64,000 nt of DNA, from assembly GCA_014381825.1 (NCBI GenBank), contig JACNKX010000198.1:1-64000 (forward strand), in the 5' to 3' direction. The notes beneath the pieces are model-generated. The model searched no databases, was not told the DNA's origin, and worked only from the letters and a program-made list of their open reading frames with translations. A program made the translations under genes and the position numbers. Below are positions 9,101-24,100 of this stretch, one piece after another; position 1 is the stretch's first letter, and each line of letters begins with the position of its first letter. The stretch comes from Planctomycetota bacterium (GTDB lineage: Bacteria; Planctomycetota; Planctomycetia; Pirellulales; Pirellulaceae).

Positions 9101-12100
9101 CGTCCCGAAGTGATTCCATTGCTCAGCGTTGGATTGTCAAATTCAAACGTTACCGCATTAGCACCGTCGCTAATGACGAACGAGTCGCCATCGGCCATAT
9201 TCGCGCCGCTCAGCGATTGAATGCCGCTTGGCAGCCGATCCAATAACTGCAAACCGCTTTGCGTGAGATTCAGAGCATGGCTTGACGGCCCATCAATGTG
9301 AATGCGTCCGTCACCCAGGCTTGTCGCGACAAAACCCGGAGCGAAGTTGCTGTTCGTGATTGCCGTGAGAACAGCCGTAGCGACATCGTCTGTCAAAAAC
9401 TGTGTCAACGTGATGGAACCGGATGTGTCTAGCTTTTTCGATGAATCCGTGCCATCAAGGGACAACATAACGCGTCCGTCACCGAGGTTTTGCGGCGACA
9501 AGCCGAGACCTGCACTCGCGATCACGTTAGCAACGACACCTGCGATGTCGGCCTGCGTGCTGAGATTCGCGAACGTGACGACGCTGTTTCCCGGAGTCGT
9601 GTTACCGTTCGAGTCAAACTCGAAGATCACATCGGGTGCTCCCAGGCCCAAGTTGATCGCAAACGCATCGCCGTCAGCAATTCCGCCCTGAGTCCCGCCG
9701 GCGGTCGGCACTTGGATCGTGTGTTTGTAAGTCAGATTGATCGGCGTATTTCCTATCGCAACATTGTTGTCAAAATCAAACTCGAAGTTGATAACTTTTG
9801 ATCCGTCAGTCACCGAGAACGTCTCACCGTCGGCAACACCGTCGGCTTCACCAAACGCGGCCAAGTTTGCTGCAGAGACGTCGATCAAATGCTCGTTGGT
9901 CGAGCGTGGATCAATGACGCCATTACCGAGATAGATGGGCGACAGCGGGGGATCGAGCGGAGCGTTGGCAATCGCCGAGATGATGCCAGCTGCCAATTCG
10001 TCCAGCGTTTGCGGACGAGTTCCGACGGCTAGCGAAGGCGTTAAGGTTGTGTCAACCGAATGAGACGAATTGCTTCCGTCTAGAATGACGATGCCGTTAC
10101 CCGGATGATCTGGCGTAAGGCCCAGCGAGGAAACTCCGGCGACCGCAGCCACAATTGCGTCGGCCACCGAGTCCTGACTGCCAAGGCCCGCGACGGTTAC
10201 TGGAGTATTTCCAATCGTAACCGAACTGTCGGAGTCGAACTCGAAGACTGCGTTAGCGCCGAACGAGCTGTTACGGATCGTGAAGGTCTCGCCATCTGCG
10301 ACACCGCCCGGAGCGCTGCCAGCCGTCGGTACGAGCAAAGTAAAGTTGTCCACGATGTTGATCGTCGGATTGCCGGGTACGGAGACACCGTTTGAATCGA
10401 ATTCAAACGTCACGACACGATTACCGTCACCAATCTGGAACGTTTGTCCGTCGGACAGCCCTGCCTGCGTCAAGCTCGGGGCAGCCGATAGATCCAACGT
10501 CGGTTTGGGACCGCGAAGCCGTAATGCACCGCCGCCCAGATCTTCCGGTGTTAGGCTCAACGACGAAGCGTTACGAATTGCGGTCGAGAGCCCCAGAGCG
10601 ATATCTTCCGGACTGCTGAATCTAGTAAACACGACTCGTACATTACCCGTAGTCGCGAACCCGTTGCTATCAAACTCGAATCGAATAGGTACGTTCGACC
10701 CCTTTTGAATTGTGAATGTGTCACCATCGGCAATGTCCGCGCCACCGTTAGGCGGCGATTCAATAACGAAGGGTGCCGAGTTCGACTGCGTCAACGTCGT
10801 ACCGGAGAAATCAAATGAATAGTTGATGTCGCCGAAATCAATTATGCCATTGCCTTCATCGGTCGGATTCAACGCCAGCTGAGAAACACTGGCAATTGTC
10901 GATCGGATCTGTGTGACAATATCTTGCTGCGTACTCGTCGAGGCGTAATTGATCAGGAAGTTGCCTGGAGCGACGTTGCCGTCGCTGTCGAGTTCAAACG
11001 TTGCCTGCACCGAACCGCTATTGATGGTGAACTGTTCACCTTCGGTGACAACTCGTCCACCGAACAGCGGCGCGACCAATCGCAAACCAGCAGTTGGTGT
11101 TTGAATCACAGATTCGATACCTGGGGCCTGCAACTCGTAGGCGGGAACTCCCAATGTGCGTAATGAAGCGTTCAGCGTATCGATACCGTGCGTCGCCTTG
11201 CCACCGATGTTGACGACTCCCCCACCCAGATTCGTCGGACTCAATCCCACAAGTTGCGTTCCCTGCGTCGGCGAAACGGACTGGATAGCCGTTACGATCG
11301 CGGATGCGACTTGGTCCAGCGTACTTCCTGTCGTAAACGGCACGGCGACGTTGTTGCCGGCGACGGTCGTGCCAGTTCCGATGTCGTCGAACTGGAATGT
11401 GACGGCCTGGTTAGTTGTGTTATCTGTAATCGTAAACGTATCGCTTTCCGTGACACCTGCGACACTGGTGAGAGAGGGTGCATCGGACGCATCTAATACT
11501 TGGCTTGAGGTAACTCCGAGTACGACCCTACCATTGCCTGAGTTCGTCGGTGAAAGGCTCAAGCCTTCATTGACGATGCTGGAAATAATTGCGTTTGCGA
11601 TGTCGTTTTGCGAACCAGGAGTCAGGCTGACCGCAACGTTTGTCGGCCGAGTGTTGCCGTCGCTGTCGAACTCAAACGTGATCGTGCGAGTCGCATCGCC
11701 AACGATCAAGGTGTCGCCATCGGCGACGCCACCAATTCCGCTACCGGTGACAGGCACTTGTAAGCCCGTTGGAATCTGTACGGCAAACGGAGCAGGTGAC
11801 GGTGTCAACGGCAGAAGATTGCTGAGTGTCAGATCAATAAAGGCATCGCCGTCGTCACCGGAGGCGACGGAGTTAGGTTGGCCGTCGGTTTCTGCATCAA
11901 CTCGAGTTCCAAGAATCAGACCGTTACTGATGACGTGAACGGCACCGTTGCTGCCTGCCAGCGTTTGGAACGACGGATCTCCGGCATCACCGTAATCGAG
12001 AGCGACGTCGCCGAGAATGATCGTGAATTGAGTCTCACCGGTCAGTTGGTTTGGCTTCAGGTCATTTGTCGCCAAGTCCTTGATCGCCGGCATAAACGCG

Positions 12101-15100
12101 ATGTTACCCGACGTTGTTGCAAGGAAGTTAGCCGTGGCGGTTACGTTGCGTGCTTCGTCGACGACAACGGTTGCGCCACCGCCAAGATTGGCGGTCACGT
12201 CGACTCGCGACAGCGGATCGTTGTTAATCGCGTTGTTCAACGCAACGGCAGCGTCGCTCGCAGAAAATTCAGCGGACGGCACGAACGGAATTGCAACGGC
12301 AGCGTTGTCGCCTGGTGTTCCAAGGATGGACAGATGAACCATCTGTTGCGAGTTGGCGAAACTGACTAAATGACTGGCCGTGCCGCCAATATCGATCGTA
12401 CCCAATCCGTTGTGCACCGAAGTCAATCCCAATCCCGCGGACAACAGCACTGGCACCATCGTATTGGCGATATCGCTCGCGTTGCTCGTGTCGCCGAACA
12501 CGATAATGATGTTGCCTGCTGTTTGGACGCCGTCGCGATCCAACTCGAACGTCACGGTATTGAGCGGGAAGCCGTTGTTGTCAACAAGTGAAATCTCGAA
12601 CGTTTCGCCATCGCGAATACCGCCAGATACACCGGTCTGATTTAGATTCGTCCCTACTGTATCCCATAAGTGCGACAAGCTGTTCGCGTCAGGTTCGCCA
12701 GCATCGAGCAGACCATTCCCAAGAGCCAGCATCTGCTGGAGCGGATCGAGACCGACATTCGAGCTGTTGACAACCGCGATGATGGTATTTCCGAGTTGGT
12801 CAGCGTTGTCATTTTCACTGAAGGCAATGCGAATTCGACCTGGAGTGACGATACCCGGTGCCTGGTCGCTGTCGAATTCAAACGTCGTCAGGGAAACGCC
12901 ATCGTCAATCGTAAAGAACTGACCATCCGCGATTCCCGTTTGTTGAACGCTCGGGCTATTCGAGGTATCGATCACATGGAACACCGTGTCGAGATCGAGA
13001 TCGCCGCCGCCAAGATTGATGGGCGTAATACCGATGTTCGATCCTGCGATGGCAACCGCCATCGAATTAGTGACTTGATTGCGATCACTGCCGGCGGCGA
13101 ATGGAATCCGCACGTTACCTGCCACAACCGACGAATCACTGTCGAACTCGAAGGTGGCACTATTCCCGGAACGATCTCGAATCGCAAATGTCTCGCCGTC
13201 CGCGATCGATGCTCCGCCACTCTGGGGAACGATCAAGTGCAATCCGCCATCAGGGACTTGAATTCGTAGCGATGCACTCTTCGTTTGCAGACCATACGCT
13301 TGGCTCACACCGGGAAGCCCTGATTGCGAGAGATTGCTCAGCGTCGTGCGAACGATGTGCTGAGGCGTGCCGCGAAGCTGGACTAGACCGTCGCCGAGAT
13401 GGTTGGCCTGCAGGGACCCTGCAGCGTCAATGGCACCATCCGAAATCGCTTGATTCACGGCGGTGGTCAGAATATCAGAGATCTCCTCGTGCGTTTGACT
13501 GGTCTGAAACTGGATGGGCCGCGTATTCGGGCGAGTTAGGCCGTCGGTGTCGAATTCGAACCGTACGGTGTTAACTCCGTCACCAATCGAAAACGTGTCT
13601 CCATCGGCAACTCCGCCCGCAACGCCGACTGAAGTCAACGAAGTACGACCGCCACCGGTGGTGGGCAACGTAACCTGATGGACGTTACGTGTCCCAAAGT
13701 GAATTTGTCCTAGTCCCAAGTTGACCGGTGCAAGTCCCAGATCGGCATCCGCCAAGGCGTTAACGATCGAGATAGCAATCTCGTCTTGCGTCGAAACGCT
13801 GGTAAAGGAAATCGGGACGTTCGCTCCGTTGAACGCACCGTCTTTATCGAACTCGAAAGTTACAGTTCGCAGGCCAAGTAGGGCATCATTGAAATCGATA
13901 GTGAATGTTCCACCGTCACGAATGCCACCCAAGCGACCACCCTCTTCGGGCACTTGAACCGTAAACGTTTGCGGCACGTGCAGAATGTGACCGCTATCAA
14001 ATTCGTAGCGATCGATGCGAGGTTGGAAATCACCGATCAAGATTGCATCACCGTCGTTGATCTCGTCTCCTGCCGGAGTCGTGATCACGAAGCGATCCGT
14101 GTTGTTCAGGGTAATCGTATAGAGGCTGTCGGGAGTCCAAATGCCGGAGAGTGGGGTCAACTTGATGATGTCGCTCGTCGCGTTATAGCTGAACGAGTAA
14201 TCGACACCGTCTTGCAAGACAACGCCGTCCCGTTTGACGACGACAGCATTCGTCACGACTGTGTTGTCATCGACACCCAGTCCATCTGTCGGATCAGCAG
14301 GTTCGACACCATCGACCAAACGAATCTCGAAGCTTGAACCGACAATGCCTTGCCCAAGCTGAACGATCGACACTTCGTTGCTGCGAAGATCAACGCCATC
14401 GGCATCGTTGTCCGCGGGTTGAGTGATGTTGGCGGTAGGACCAGCGAAGTCAGCGCGATCAATGGCACCACGATCCGTAAAGACATCTTCGCCAAAGCCG
14501 GAAGCAGTTTCGACGTTCGGATCGTCGACACGCTTCTGCCCTGTCACGTCATTGCCCGGAGCCAAGATCGGCGATGGTGAGATCCCAAGCGGGTCGCGAA
14601 CCCGTACGAGATCTGCTCGATCAAGCAATGATCCGACGGAGTTGTCGATCGCATTCGAGCAAGGTTGCAGATAGAAATTCTCGTTCACAGCATCGACGAA
14701 CAGAACATTCGGGTCGTGCAGATCCGTATTGCAATTTGGACCGTTCGGCAACGCTGTCGCATCGGGATTACTCAAGTTGATCGCAAAGTCTTCGGAGGCA
14801 ACACCGCTGATCGTCGTCGAGGCATTTCCTTGATAGATCTGACCGCCAACAACCGTCAGACTCTCCGAGAGACCGTCTGGAATAACGCTGATCCCGGTGT
14901 CAAAGTTCGCGACGATGTTGTTCAAGATCGTCGGTGCGGCAAAGTCGTCGATGAGAATTCCGATATCCGCAGATTGCGTTCGAGGAACTAGAGTTCCGCT
15001 CACGCCGAAGAGCGTGTTGTTCACGATTCGACCGAAGGGCACAGACCCTACCTGCTCGGAGGTCGGTCGAGTGTTGCCACTGAAGTGAATGGCTCCCTGT

Positions 15101-18100
15101 TGTCCGCCAAAGATTACATTGTTCTCAATCACCACTCCCGGCACGATGCCGGCCGTATTCAGTTCAAGCAGGTTCCGTCCTGGCAAGACTGGAACGGGCG
15201 CTGCGTTGGCGGCGCTGGCAACGGTCACGGTGGACGTACTGGAGGACGTACTGGTTCCAGTCGTGCTCGTGATGGTCGTTGATGTCGTGGTTGTGCCGTT
15301 CGAGTTGACGGTCCTTGTTACATCAGTCGTGGTCGTCGTATTGCCAACCGTTGTCGTTGTGGTCGTCGTTGTGCCACGAGCGGGGGCATCGACGGTGATG
15401 CCAAATTGTTCGGAGTTGGCAATCCGATTCGCTTCGATCAGAATCTGCCCTTGCTCGCGGAACAAGTTGCTGTCGCCTGGATCGTCAAAGACGACAAAGT
15501 CTGCCGCACTGACAGCACCAAAAGTCAGCTCAAGTTGGTAGAAGCCAGTTCCGCCGTCGATACCGCTTCCTTCGATATTTGGATCGTAGTCGCGGTTGTT
15601 GAAACCACTGACTCCAACAAAGTAAGTTCCGGATGCCGGGGCTGTGAAATCAAGATATGAGTCAGTAAATACGCGTCGAGATGTTTCCCCCGGAGCGATG
15701 CGGTCATCGCTAAGAGCCAACGGATTGCCGAAGATGTCGAACACTCGCAGCATCGAATCCAAACTCGAACCGATTTCTTCCGCATCAATATCGATGCGAA
15801 TCGTTTCGCCGCGGAACAATTGAATTCGGAATAGGTCAACGTCCAAGCCCCGTTCGATTGGATGACGTTGGTTGTCGCCGATGGCTCCTGACGCTAGGAA
15901 ACTCGGCGAGTTACGACCGACGATGCCAGTCTCGGTGGCTTCCGCCAAGAAGTCATTCGTTTCGTCGACATCCGTGCCATGCACGGTCAAGTGAGCTGGA
16001 CCGTATACGTTAACTCGGTTCGTTGTTGTGACTGTTGGAGTGCCCGATCCAATCAAAGTACCATCGCCCAGACCCGCTGAGAGATCAGGCAGGACCGCTT
16101 GGACGGTCGTCGAGTTGATTGCGTCACGAATCGTTCGCGCTAAGTCGTTATTCGTACCTGCGGGCGTGAACGGCACTGGGTGTCGTCCCGTCAGAATTCC
16201 GTCCCCAATCGTTGTGTCGTCGTATTCAAACGTGACGCTATCAATCCCGTTACTGAGTACAAACGTTTGGCCGTCATAGATGTTTGCACCAGGCTGGGCA
16301 ATAATCGTCAGGCCTTGCGACAAACGATCGTTGGTATCAATGCTGCGTACCAATCCGGCTCGCGTTGAACCAGCACTCGTCACACCGTAGTCCGTCGATT
16401 TACGAACTTCGACTTGATAAGGGCCTGTCAGAATCTGATTGCCAGACAAATCAGGGTTGGCGACGAAGCCTGCGTTCGTGGACGCACCAGTCGCCATTTC
16501 GCCACGTTCGGCGAAACCAATGATAATGTCGTCGATGTAGATGCCTTCGTGGATATTGTCGAATCCACGCGCGGCAGTACCTGGACTGTTCACATTCGGA
16601 AGGGGACGATGATCTGAAACATTTGCGAACTGATCGCCTTGCAGAGCGCCATCAAATCCCAACGGTCCCCTGTCGCCGATCGTATGCCCGATAATACGGA
16701 CCAGATCCTCCTCCTGCTTCACGACGTTTCCGAGCACGCGTCGATTCAGCGCTGACACACCGAATTGCGAGAAGCCTTGGATGAAAGTTACGTCTGATGG
16801 CAGGCCGGTCTGATGCGTGAACGTCACGACATTCTCAGTGCGACCAGCGACCGTGCGGACGGCAGCATCGATCTCAAGACTGATCGACAGACTTGGCGCC
16901 GTATTGTTCACGGCGCTTGCAACGGCTACCGCGACGTCAGCCCCCTGGAATTGAGACGACGGTGAGAACACAATCGGCACGCGGGGCGATTGACTGGCAA
17001 CAAGTCCGTCTTGCGTCAAGTTCGCCGTGCCGGATGTATCAAGCACGTGGTTCTCATTACCGCCAAAGTCGATGGCACCAAGTTTGTCGCCAAAGGTTCG
17101 AGGAAACAGATTTCCAACGTTATTGCGAAGTGTCGTGACGATTGACTGCGTGACTTCGGTTGTCGACTGATCGGTTGTGAATGGAACGACAAAATTGCCT
17201 ACGGTCGTCATCGCATCGTTATCGAATTCGAAGACAATCGGAGCGCCAGTCACCGTCACGGTAAAGGTTTCGCCGTCGGCAATCGGGCCACCCTGCCCGG
17301 ACTGAGATAGGCCGACGGGCCCACTCTGACCTGGTGCGGGTGTTTGCGAGAACTCAGTATTCAACTGATGTTGCGCTGTACCGCCCAAATGAATCTTTCC
17401 GTCGCCCAGGTATCTCGGTGTCAAACCAACGCCAGCATCGGCGATTGCGTTGATAATGGCACCCGCCAACTGATCGGTGGTACCCAGATTCTGAGACGTA
17501 GGTGATGCATTCAAGCTAATCGAAACGTTCGAGGGTGAGTTGGCACTATCAAGATCGAACTCAAAGATGACTTGTGGATTGACACCATCTCGGATAACGA
17601 AACTTGTCAGATTACTATCGACCAACGCTCCGGCTTTGCCAGTTTGTGTCACATGACCACGAATGCCGACATTCGTGTCATTGGTAACTAGCGCGGTATT
17701 CGCAAAGCCGCCAATTTCGATACCTGATGGTCCGTCGATGAGCGTCGGGAGAAGCGTGTTCAAGGTCGCAGCAATTTGGGTAATGATTCGGTTCGCAACT
17801 TGCGTAGCATCATCGCTGGCAACGAACGCGATCCGAGTATTTGCGGCGTTGAAGCTGCCGTCGGAATCCAACTCGAAGGTGGTTGGAGGGACGAAGTCGA
17901 GTGGATCGGCATCAACCGTGAATGTCTCGCCGTCTGCGACACCCCCGAGTCCGGCACCCGCCGCAGGAATTTGAAATGCGAAGGGTCCTGTTCGAATCAG
18001 ACTGGTGGCAACTGGTAGCGTTAGCGAAGCTCCGGTCCCGCCTAAATCGATATTGCCTTCGCCACCGAACTTCGTTGGCGAAAGAGCAAGTTGCGGTCGG

Positions 18101-21100
18101 GTGGCAATTGCGTCCAAAATAGATAACGCAACTCGATCGGCGCTGTCCGTATCGGTGAAGAACACCGGCACGTGTTGGATACCGTTTGCGTCTACTCCAA
18201 CATTGCCTTCGCTATCGAACTCGAAAACCAACCCGGGGATAATATCGGTTACATCATCGTCCAGGAGGAAAGTGTCTCCGTCAACAATGCCGCCAGTCAT
18301 TCCACCGGCATCCGGCACGTGCAGTCGGAGTGCTTCAGGCAGCGTGAGCGTCAAAGTTTCTGGAACGGTAATCGAGACAGCTGGGTGAACGCCCGTTTCC
18401 GAGATCGGCTGAGTAACGTTGTTGCCTTCGCTCAACTCGATGCGTGGGCCGGGGAGGCCTGCAATTCGGAGTCGGGTGCCGTTAGCCAAGGCAGCAGTAC
18501 GTTGAAGATCGATTCCGAGATCCGTAACGAGATCAACAGGGAACGGATCGAAACCAGGCGTTGGTCGGTTCAGTGCCGTGAGCATCGCACTAGCAACTTG
18601 CGCCTGGGTGAAGTTCGGGGTGATGGCTATACGGCGATGCGTGTTGCCATTGGCGTCGGTCCCAACGCCAAATCCTTTGTCGAACTCAAACGTGACGCTG
18701 TTGCCACCGTCGGTAATCGTAAATGTTGCACCATCACGAATCCCACCGAGTTCAAGATTCCCGCCTGCGGCAGGGATCTCGAGGGTGAACGGTGTCGATG
18801 AAGTTCGCGTCAGCCCGCTTCCAGGGGTGACGGAAAGAATCTGACCGAAGCGACCGCCAAGTTGGACCATTCCGCCGTCGAGGGCGAGTGGTACCAAGCC
18901 AAGATTTGCGCTATTAGGATTCGCAGCCACGGCGTTCGAGATGGCCCGCGCCAACGTACTCGCCGAAGCATTATCTGGAATAGCAATTGCTGTGTTGCCA
19001 GCAGCTACCGTAGGGAACCCGAACGGATCGTTCAGATGATCCTTATCGAACTCGAATACTAACGGCAGTTGGCTCAGATCGTTCGGATCCTCGATTGTGA
19101 ACGTGACACCATCTTGGATACCGCCGAACGTTTCATTGCTGCCCGCTGGTGGAACCTGGAGGAGAAATCCACTGTCGAATTCAAATGTTACGGGAGCGTT
19201 GACATTATCTTCCAACACGAAAGTATCGCCGTCGAAAATATCCAGGCCGAAGCTTGCGACAATCTGTGGATCAAAGAACAATTGTTCTAAGACACCGTCG
19301 ATGGCCGTCGCGACTTGCGTGCGAGACATTCCCGAATGAATTATCGCAGGAACATTGTCAATCGTGACACCAGCGCTGCCTTCCACGAGTAATTGTGCGA
19401 CCGCGCCGGCACTTATCTGAACATCGACTGCTCCTTCAAGATTGATTCGGTTCGCATCCAAGTTTGCGTGATTGTTTAAGTGCGGCGTAACGCTGGCACC
19501 GAGTGTACTCAATCGAATCGCCTGGGCTATCTGTTCCGCGACGTCTGCCGGGCTTTGCAGCGGATCAACGAAGATCGGAATGTTGCCTTGTGGGATCAGT
19601 GGCGAGTTACCCGGATTGAAAGTGTTGCCACCAAGCTGAACACCGTTTCCGATCAGCGTATCAATCGTCGCATCGATCGTGAGCGTGGGATGCAAATTGA
19701 TCGCGGCGGCAACTCGAATTGCAACTTCGTCCGCCGTATCGGTTGGCAAGAAGCCGATCAGCGAATTGCCTGGGGCGACACCAGGCGTTCCCGTTTGGGT
19801 TGCATTGACAGTGCCGGACATGTCGATGGTGTGCGACGCACCGATGGTCCCACCGACATGGACGATGCCTCCGCCAACGGTGACCGGAGTCAGGCCAGTC
19901 AGCAAAGTTGCTGTGACAGCTTGTTCGATCGCAAGGACAATTGCGTCGGCAATTTGGTCGGCGTCGTTGCCAGCTGTGATCGTGACCGCGCGATTGCTGC
20001 CAACGACGGCAGTATCGAAGTCAAACTCAAACGTAACCAAATCGTTCGTCTGATTGTCACGGATCGTGAATGTCTCGCCGTCCGTGATCGCTGTAGCGCC
20101 AGCTGCAGGTACCGTCAATATGAAGGGAAGAACATTCGACTGACTCAGGCTACTCGTCCCCGCACTGACTGTATGGCTGAGCGTTCCCTGCAACTGGAAC
20201 AAACCGCCACCCAGGTTGAGCGGCAGAATGTCTGGTGTTGGGAATTGGCTTTGAATCGCGTTCAAGACACGGTTCGCGACGTCGTCAGCAGATTTTGGCG
20301 TTGTCGTCTGAGTCAGGAACACAGATCCACCCGTGCTCAGAACGTGCGCCTCAGTCGTATCTCGCAAAACAACCGCACCATTGCCGTCGTTCGTTGGGAC
20401 GACATTAAGGTTGGCCTGCTGAACGACACTTGCAATCAGATTGGCGACATCATCTTGCGACAGGTTTGCCGCTTGCTGCGCCGCGCTGGGTGTTAACGAG
20501 ACATCGACTAAGTGATTCGGAGTGATGCCTAACAACCGCACCAGCCCATTGCCACCATCGACCGGTGTCAATCCGAGGGACGCACCGCCGATCGCCGCGA
20601 TAACACGTTGAGTCAGCACGCTTTGCGTTGTGAAGTTATCGAAAACAATTGGGATATTGCCAGCCGTTGTGTTTCCCGTGCTATCAAACTCGAAAATGAC
20701 AGGCGGAATGAGGTCATTGAAATCTGGGTCAATCGAGAATGTATCTCCGTCGACAACGCCACCGAATCCGCCGCCTGCTGCGGGAAGAAGAATCTCGATA
20801 GGATTCTGAATATTGATCGCGACCGTGCCGGGATTCGTAACGCCGTCGCGGTCGAATTCGAACAAGACGAGACTGTTACCGTCGTCGAGCGAGAACTGGT
20901 CGCCATCGATCAGCCCCGCCGCACCGCTTGCCGGAACGAGAATAGTTAGGTCGTCGGTAATATTAATCTGAGTGGCTAACGGGTCGAACAAGATGCCATC
21001 ATTGTCGAATTCAAAGATCACATCGCCGCTACCGTTACCATTATTTAGAACAAACGTCTCGCCATCGGAGATCAGGTTCGACGCTGGCAATTGGACGAGG

Positions 21101-24100
21101 AATCCGCTGTCGAACTCGAACTGGACGGACGCTGCTCCCTGGCCGACCGTAAACGTGTCGCCCTCGGCCAGCGAAGCTCCGTCAGGCGTGATGATACTTT
21201 GCGGGAAGTCATTGTTGTCGACAAACTCAAAGACCGCAGTTTGGCCATTGGCATCGGTAATAGTGAGCGTTTCACGAGCAGGGATCGCCGAACCGGAAGG
21301 TGTAACGACCGTCAGTCCGGAATCAAACTCGATCGTCCGATTGTCAATCACAAACGTCTCGCCGTCGTCGATGTAAACGCCATCGACGGCTCGCAATTCG
21401 GTCCCCGTCGTAAAGACCGAGCCAACGTTCATTTCGCCAGCAGTCGTAAAATCGAAACGTAACCGCAAGTTCTCGCGGCCCGCATACTCGTCTAACGGAA
21501 TGCGAACTTGGCGCCAGTCGGCCGTAGACCGGAAGTCAAACGTCGGTTGCACTTCAAATTGGCTGATGTCGTTCAGCTCGTCGGTAATACCGCCACGGCC
21601 ATCGTCGAACTCATCGTTCGTACTGAGCAACTGCCAATTTCCATTATCATCGGCGACGAATACTCGAAACGAGTCTCGCACGAGCGGATCGTTGGGATTA
21701 AACGGTTCGAAGTCTTTGTTTTCGGTGGCCGCATAGTAGTTGAAATACAGGACAGGCCTGTCGGCGGCGGTGTATCCCGTCAAGTCGAATTCGTTACTCA
21801 CCAAACTGCCATAGGCACCACCAGGGAAATCATATCCCCGCGGAGTACCGTTGCCGGTCCCTTGGCCGAAGGCGAAGCTATTCCGCCCGTCTTCGACGGT
21901 ATTCGGCAGGCTACCCGAAGTACGGCTGCGATCGAAAGCCGGATTAACGCCGTGTCCGGGTGCCAGCTGTTGCTCGCTGACGAAAATTGGATCGCGGTTT
22001 GCATTTGCGATCCCAAGTCGCACGTCCACTTCAGTCGGAGTCTGGAAGCTTGGCAGCGAATCGGTGACATGGAACAGGTTGCTGTCGAGCGTCGAGAACT
22101 CCAGGCCGCTGACGTTCGTCAGGCCAGTCGACACGAACGTCTCGCCATCGAGGAAGATCGCTTGGAGTTCACCGCCAGTCGTTCCCTCAAGGCCAGGCGT
22201 CGGAACGTTGAACGCATAGAGTCGCCCTTGGACGTCGATGGCGAACAGCATATTCGAGAACGCACCATTCTCAACATTAGGAGGACCAGCCGTAAGCCCA
22301 GCAAATTGAATTCCAACTAAATCATCGGCAGAATTGCGAACATACGTGGTAGTCGCACCTGTGGTAAGACTGCGGTCGAAGCGAGGGCTCGCTGATGTCG
22401 GATCGTTGACAACGTAAAAGCCGCCGTTGTCGCTCACTACATAAAGCGTATCGTTGACCTCGGCGATGCCCGTGACTCGACCGCCAGGTCCTTCTCCCGC
22501 GGTTACAAACGGAGCATCCACAATAGCGACACCTTGGCTGAGTGTCACAAACTCTTCGAGCGTCGTGGCGTTGATCGTTGGGCCTAAGACCGAATTGATG
22601 GCGTTCGCGATATTCCTGGGTACTTCGCCCGACACGATCAGTGCTTGCACGCCGACCAGGATTGTGTCTTCCGCCGTATCACTTGCCAACGCTTCGATAC
22701 GTTCACTTCCGGGTGCGACTCCAGGAGCACTTCCAAGTTCCAGCCACAATTGTTGGCCGTTGACTTGGATACCACTGACGTCGATCATTTGCGCTCCGTG
22801 GAAGTTGATACGTGCAAAAGCACCACCCGCTGTGTAATCGGGATGGGCCGAGACTGCGGCCGTGATGTCACGAGCGATCTGATCAGCCGTCAAGTCATTG
22901 TTCAAGGCATCAAACGTAAACTCTTGTGTTTGAATTAACGCATCCACGACCAATCTAGTAAGCGGGGCCGTTCCCGGTGTGTAAATATTCTGCGCGACGG
23001 ATGCGGGAGCAAGTCCGTTAACAACGACCTTGTCTCCAACAACTTCTGCGGTCGCTGTAAGGTCATGGAGGCTCACAATGACCGATTCGCTCGCGGCATT
23101 GCCGAAGCCTCGCTGAGCGCGAACGGATCTTGGATCGTTCGCGAGATTCGAGCGATTTTGAATCGCAAGTAGAAGTTCATTCGCGTTGGTCGTCGCAGCA
23201 CTTGGTGGAATGACGACCGTTACGATGTTCGCCCCTTGCACTACTCGGGCTGAACCGCCCCGTGTGAAAGGAACCAGAATGCAAGTTGATCCGGCTGGAT
23301 AGTTCGTATTCGTGCAGTCGGGATCTGGGGTGCCCGCGAAACCGGGTGGTGTCGGATTAATCGAGATAGTGCCAGCGGGTGCACTGGCAGCGGTTTGATC
23401 ATCCCATTCGAAGACATAAAGAACACCGCTGTCGTCAACAACGTTAAAGAAACCATCTCGAATACCTGAGCCATCCGGAGTCGGGATGACCTGGGGAGCG
23501 GCACTCGCGGCGTTGATCGCGTTGGCGATTTCCTGCGCTATTGCATCAGCACTGAAAGTTGACGAAGGAAGGAAGGGAACGGCGACATGCGGGCGAGTTA
23601 CCGTCGGAGGTTCAACAACTCCGGGCGATCCGATGACAATGAGACTCGGAGCATTCGTCGTTGAAAGTACCGGAACGGGAGCGGCCAATCTCGGATCATG
23701 AACGGCGACCTTTCCATCTTCAAGGAACAGCGACGTGAATCCAAGGAAGGCCCCGTTAATTTGCGCGGCGACATTGGCAGCGATCTGATCGGTGGTTAGC
23801 GCTCGAGCGGCGTTGATGATCGAACCTGCACCGGAAGTGTTGCCGTCTGTATCGAACTCGAAGTTGCGAGTGAACGTCCCGTTCGAGACGCTGAAAATTT
23901 CGCCATCACCGATCGGTTGTTGCTGACCAACCTGAGTCAGGCTGATGCTTTGTGACGTATCCAAAGATTCGATGCCGGTGACACCGAGGTGTACGAAACC
24001 GTTGCCTTGGTTGCTGGGACTCAACGTCGGAATCGCCGTCGAGATCGCTGCCACAATTTGGTCCGCCACCTGATTCTGACTGCTTCGGCCACCAACGTTG

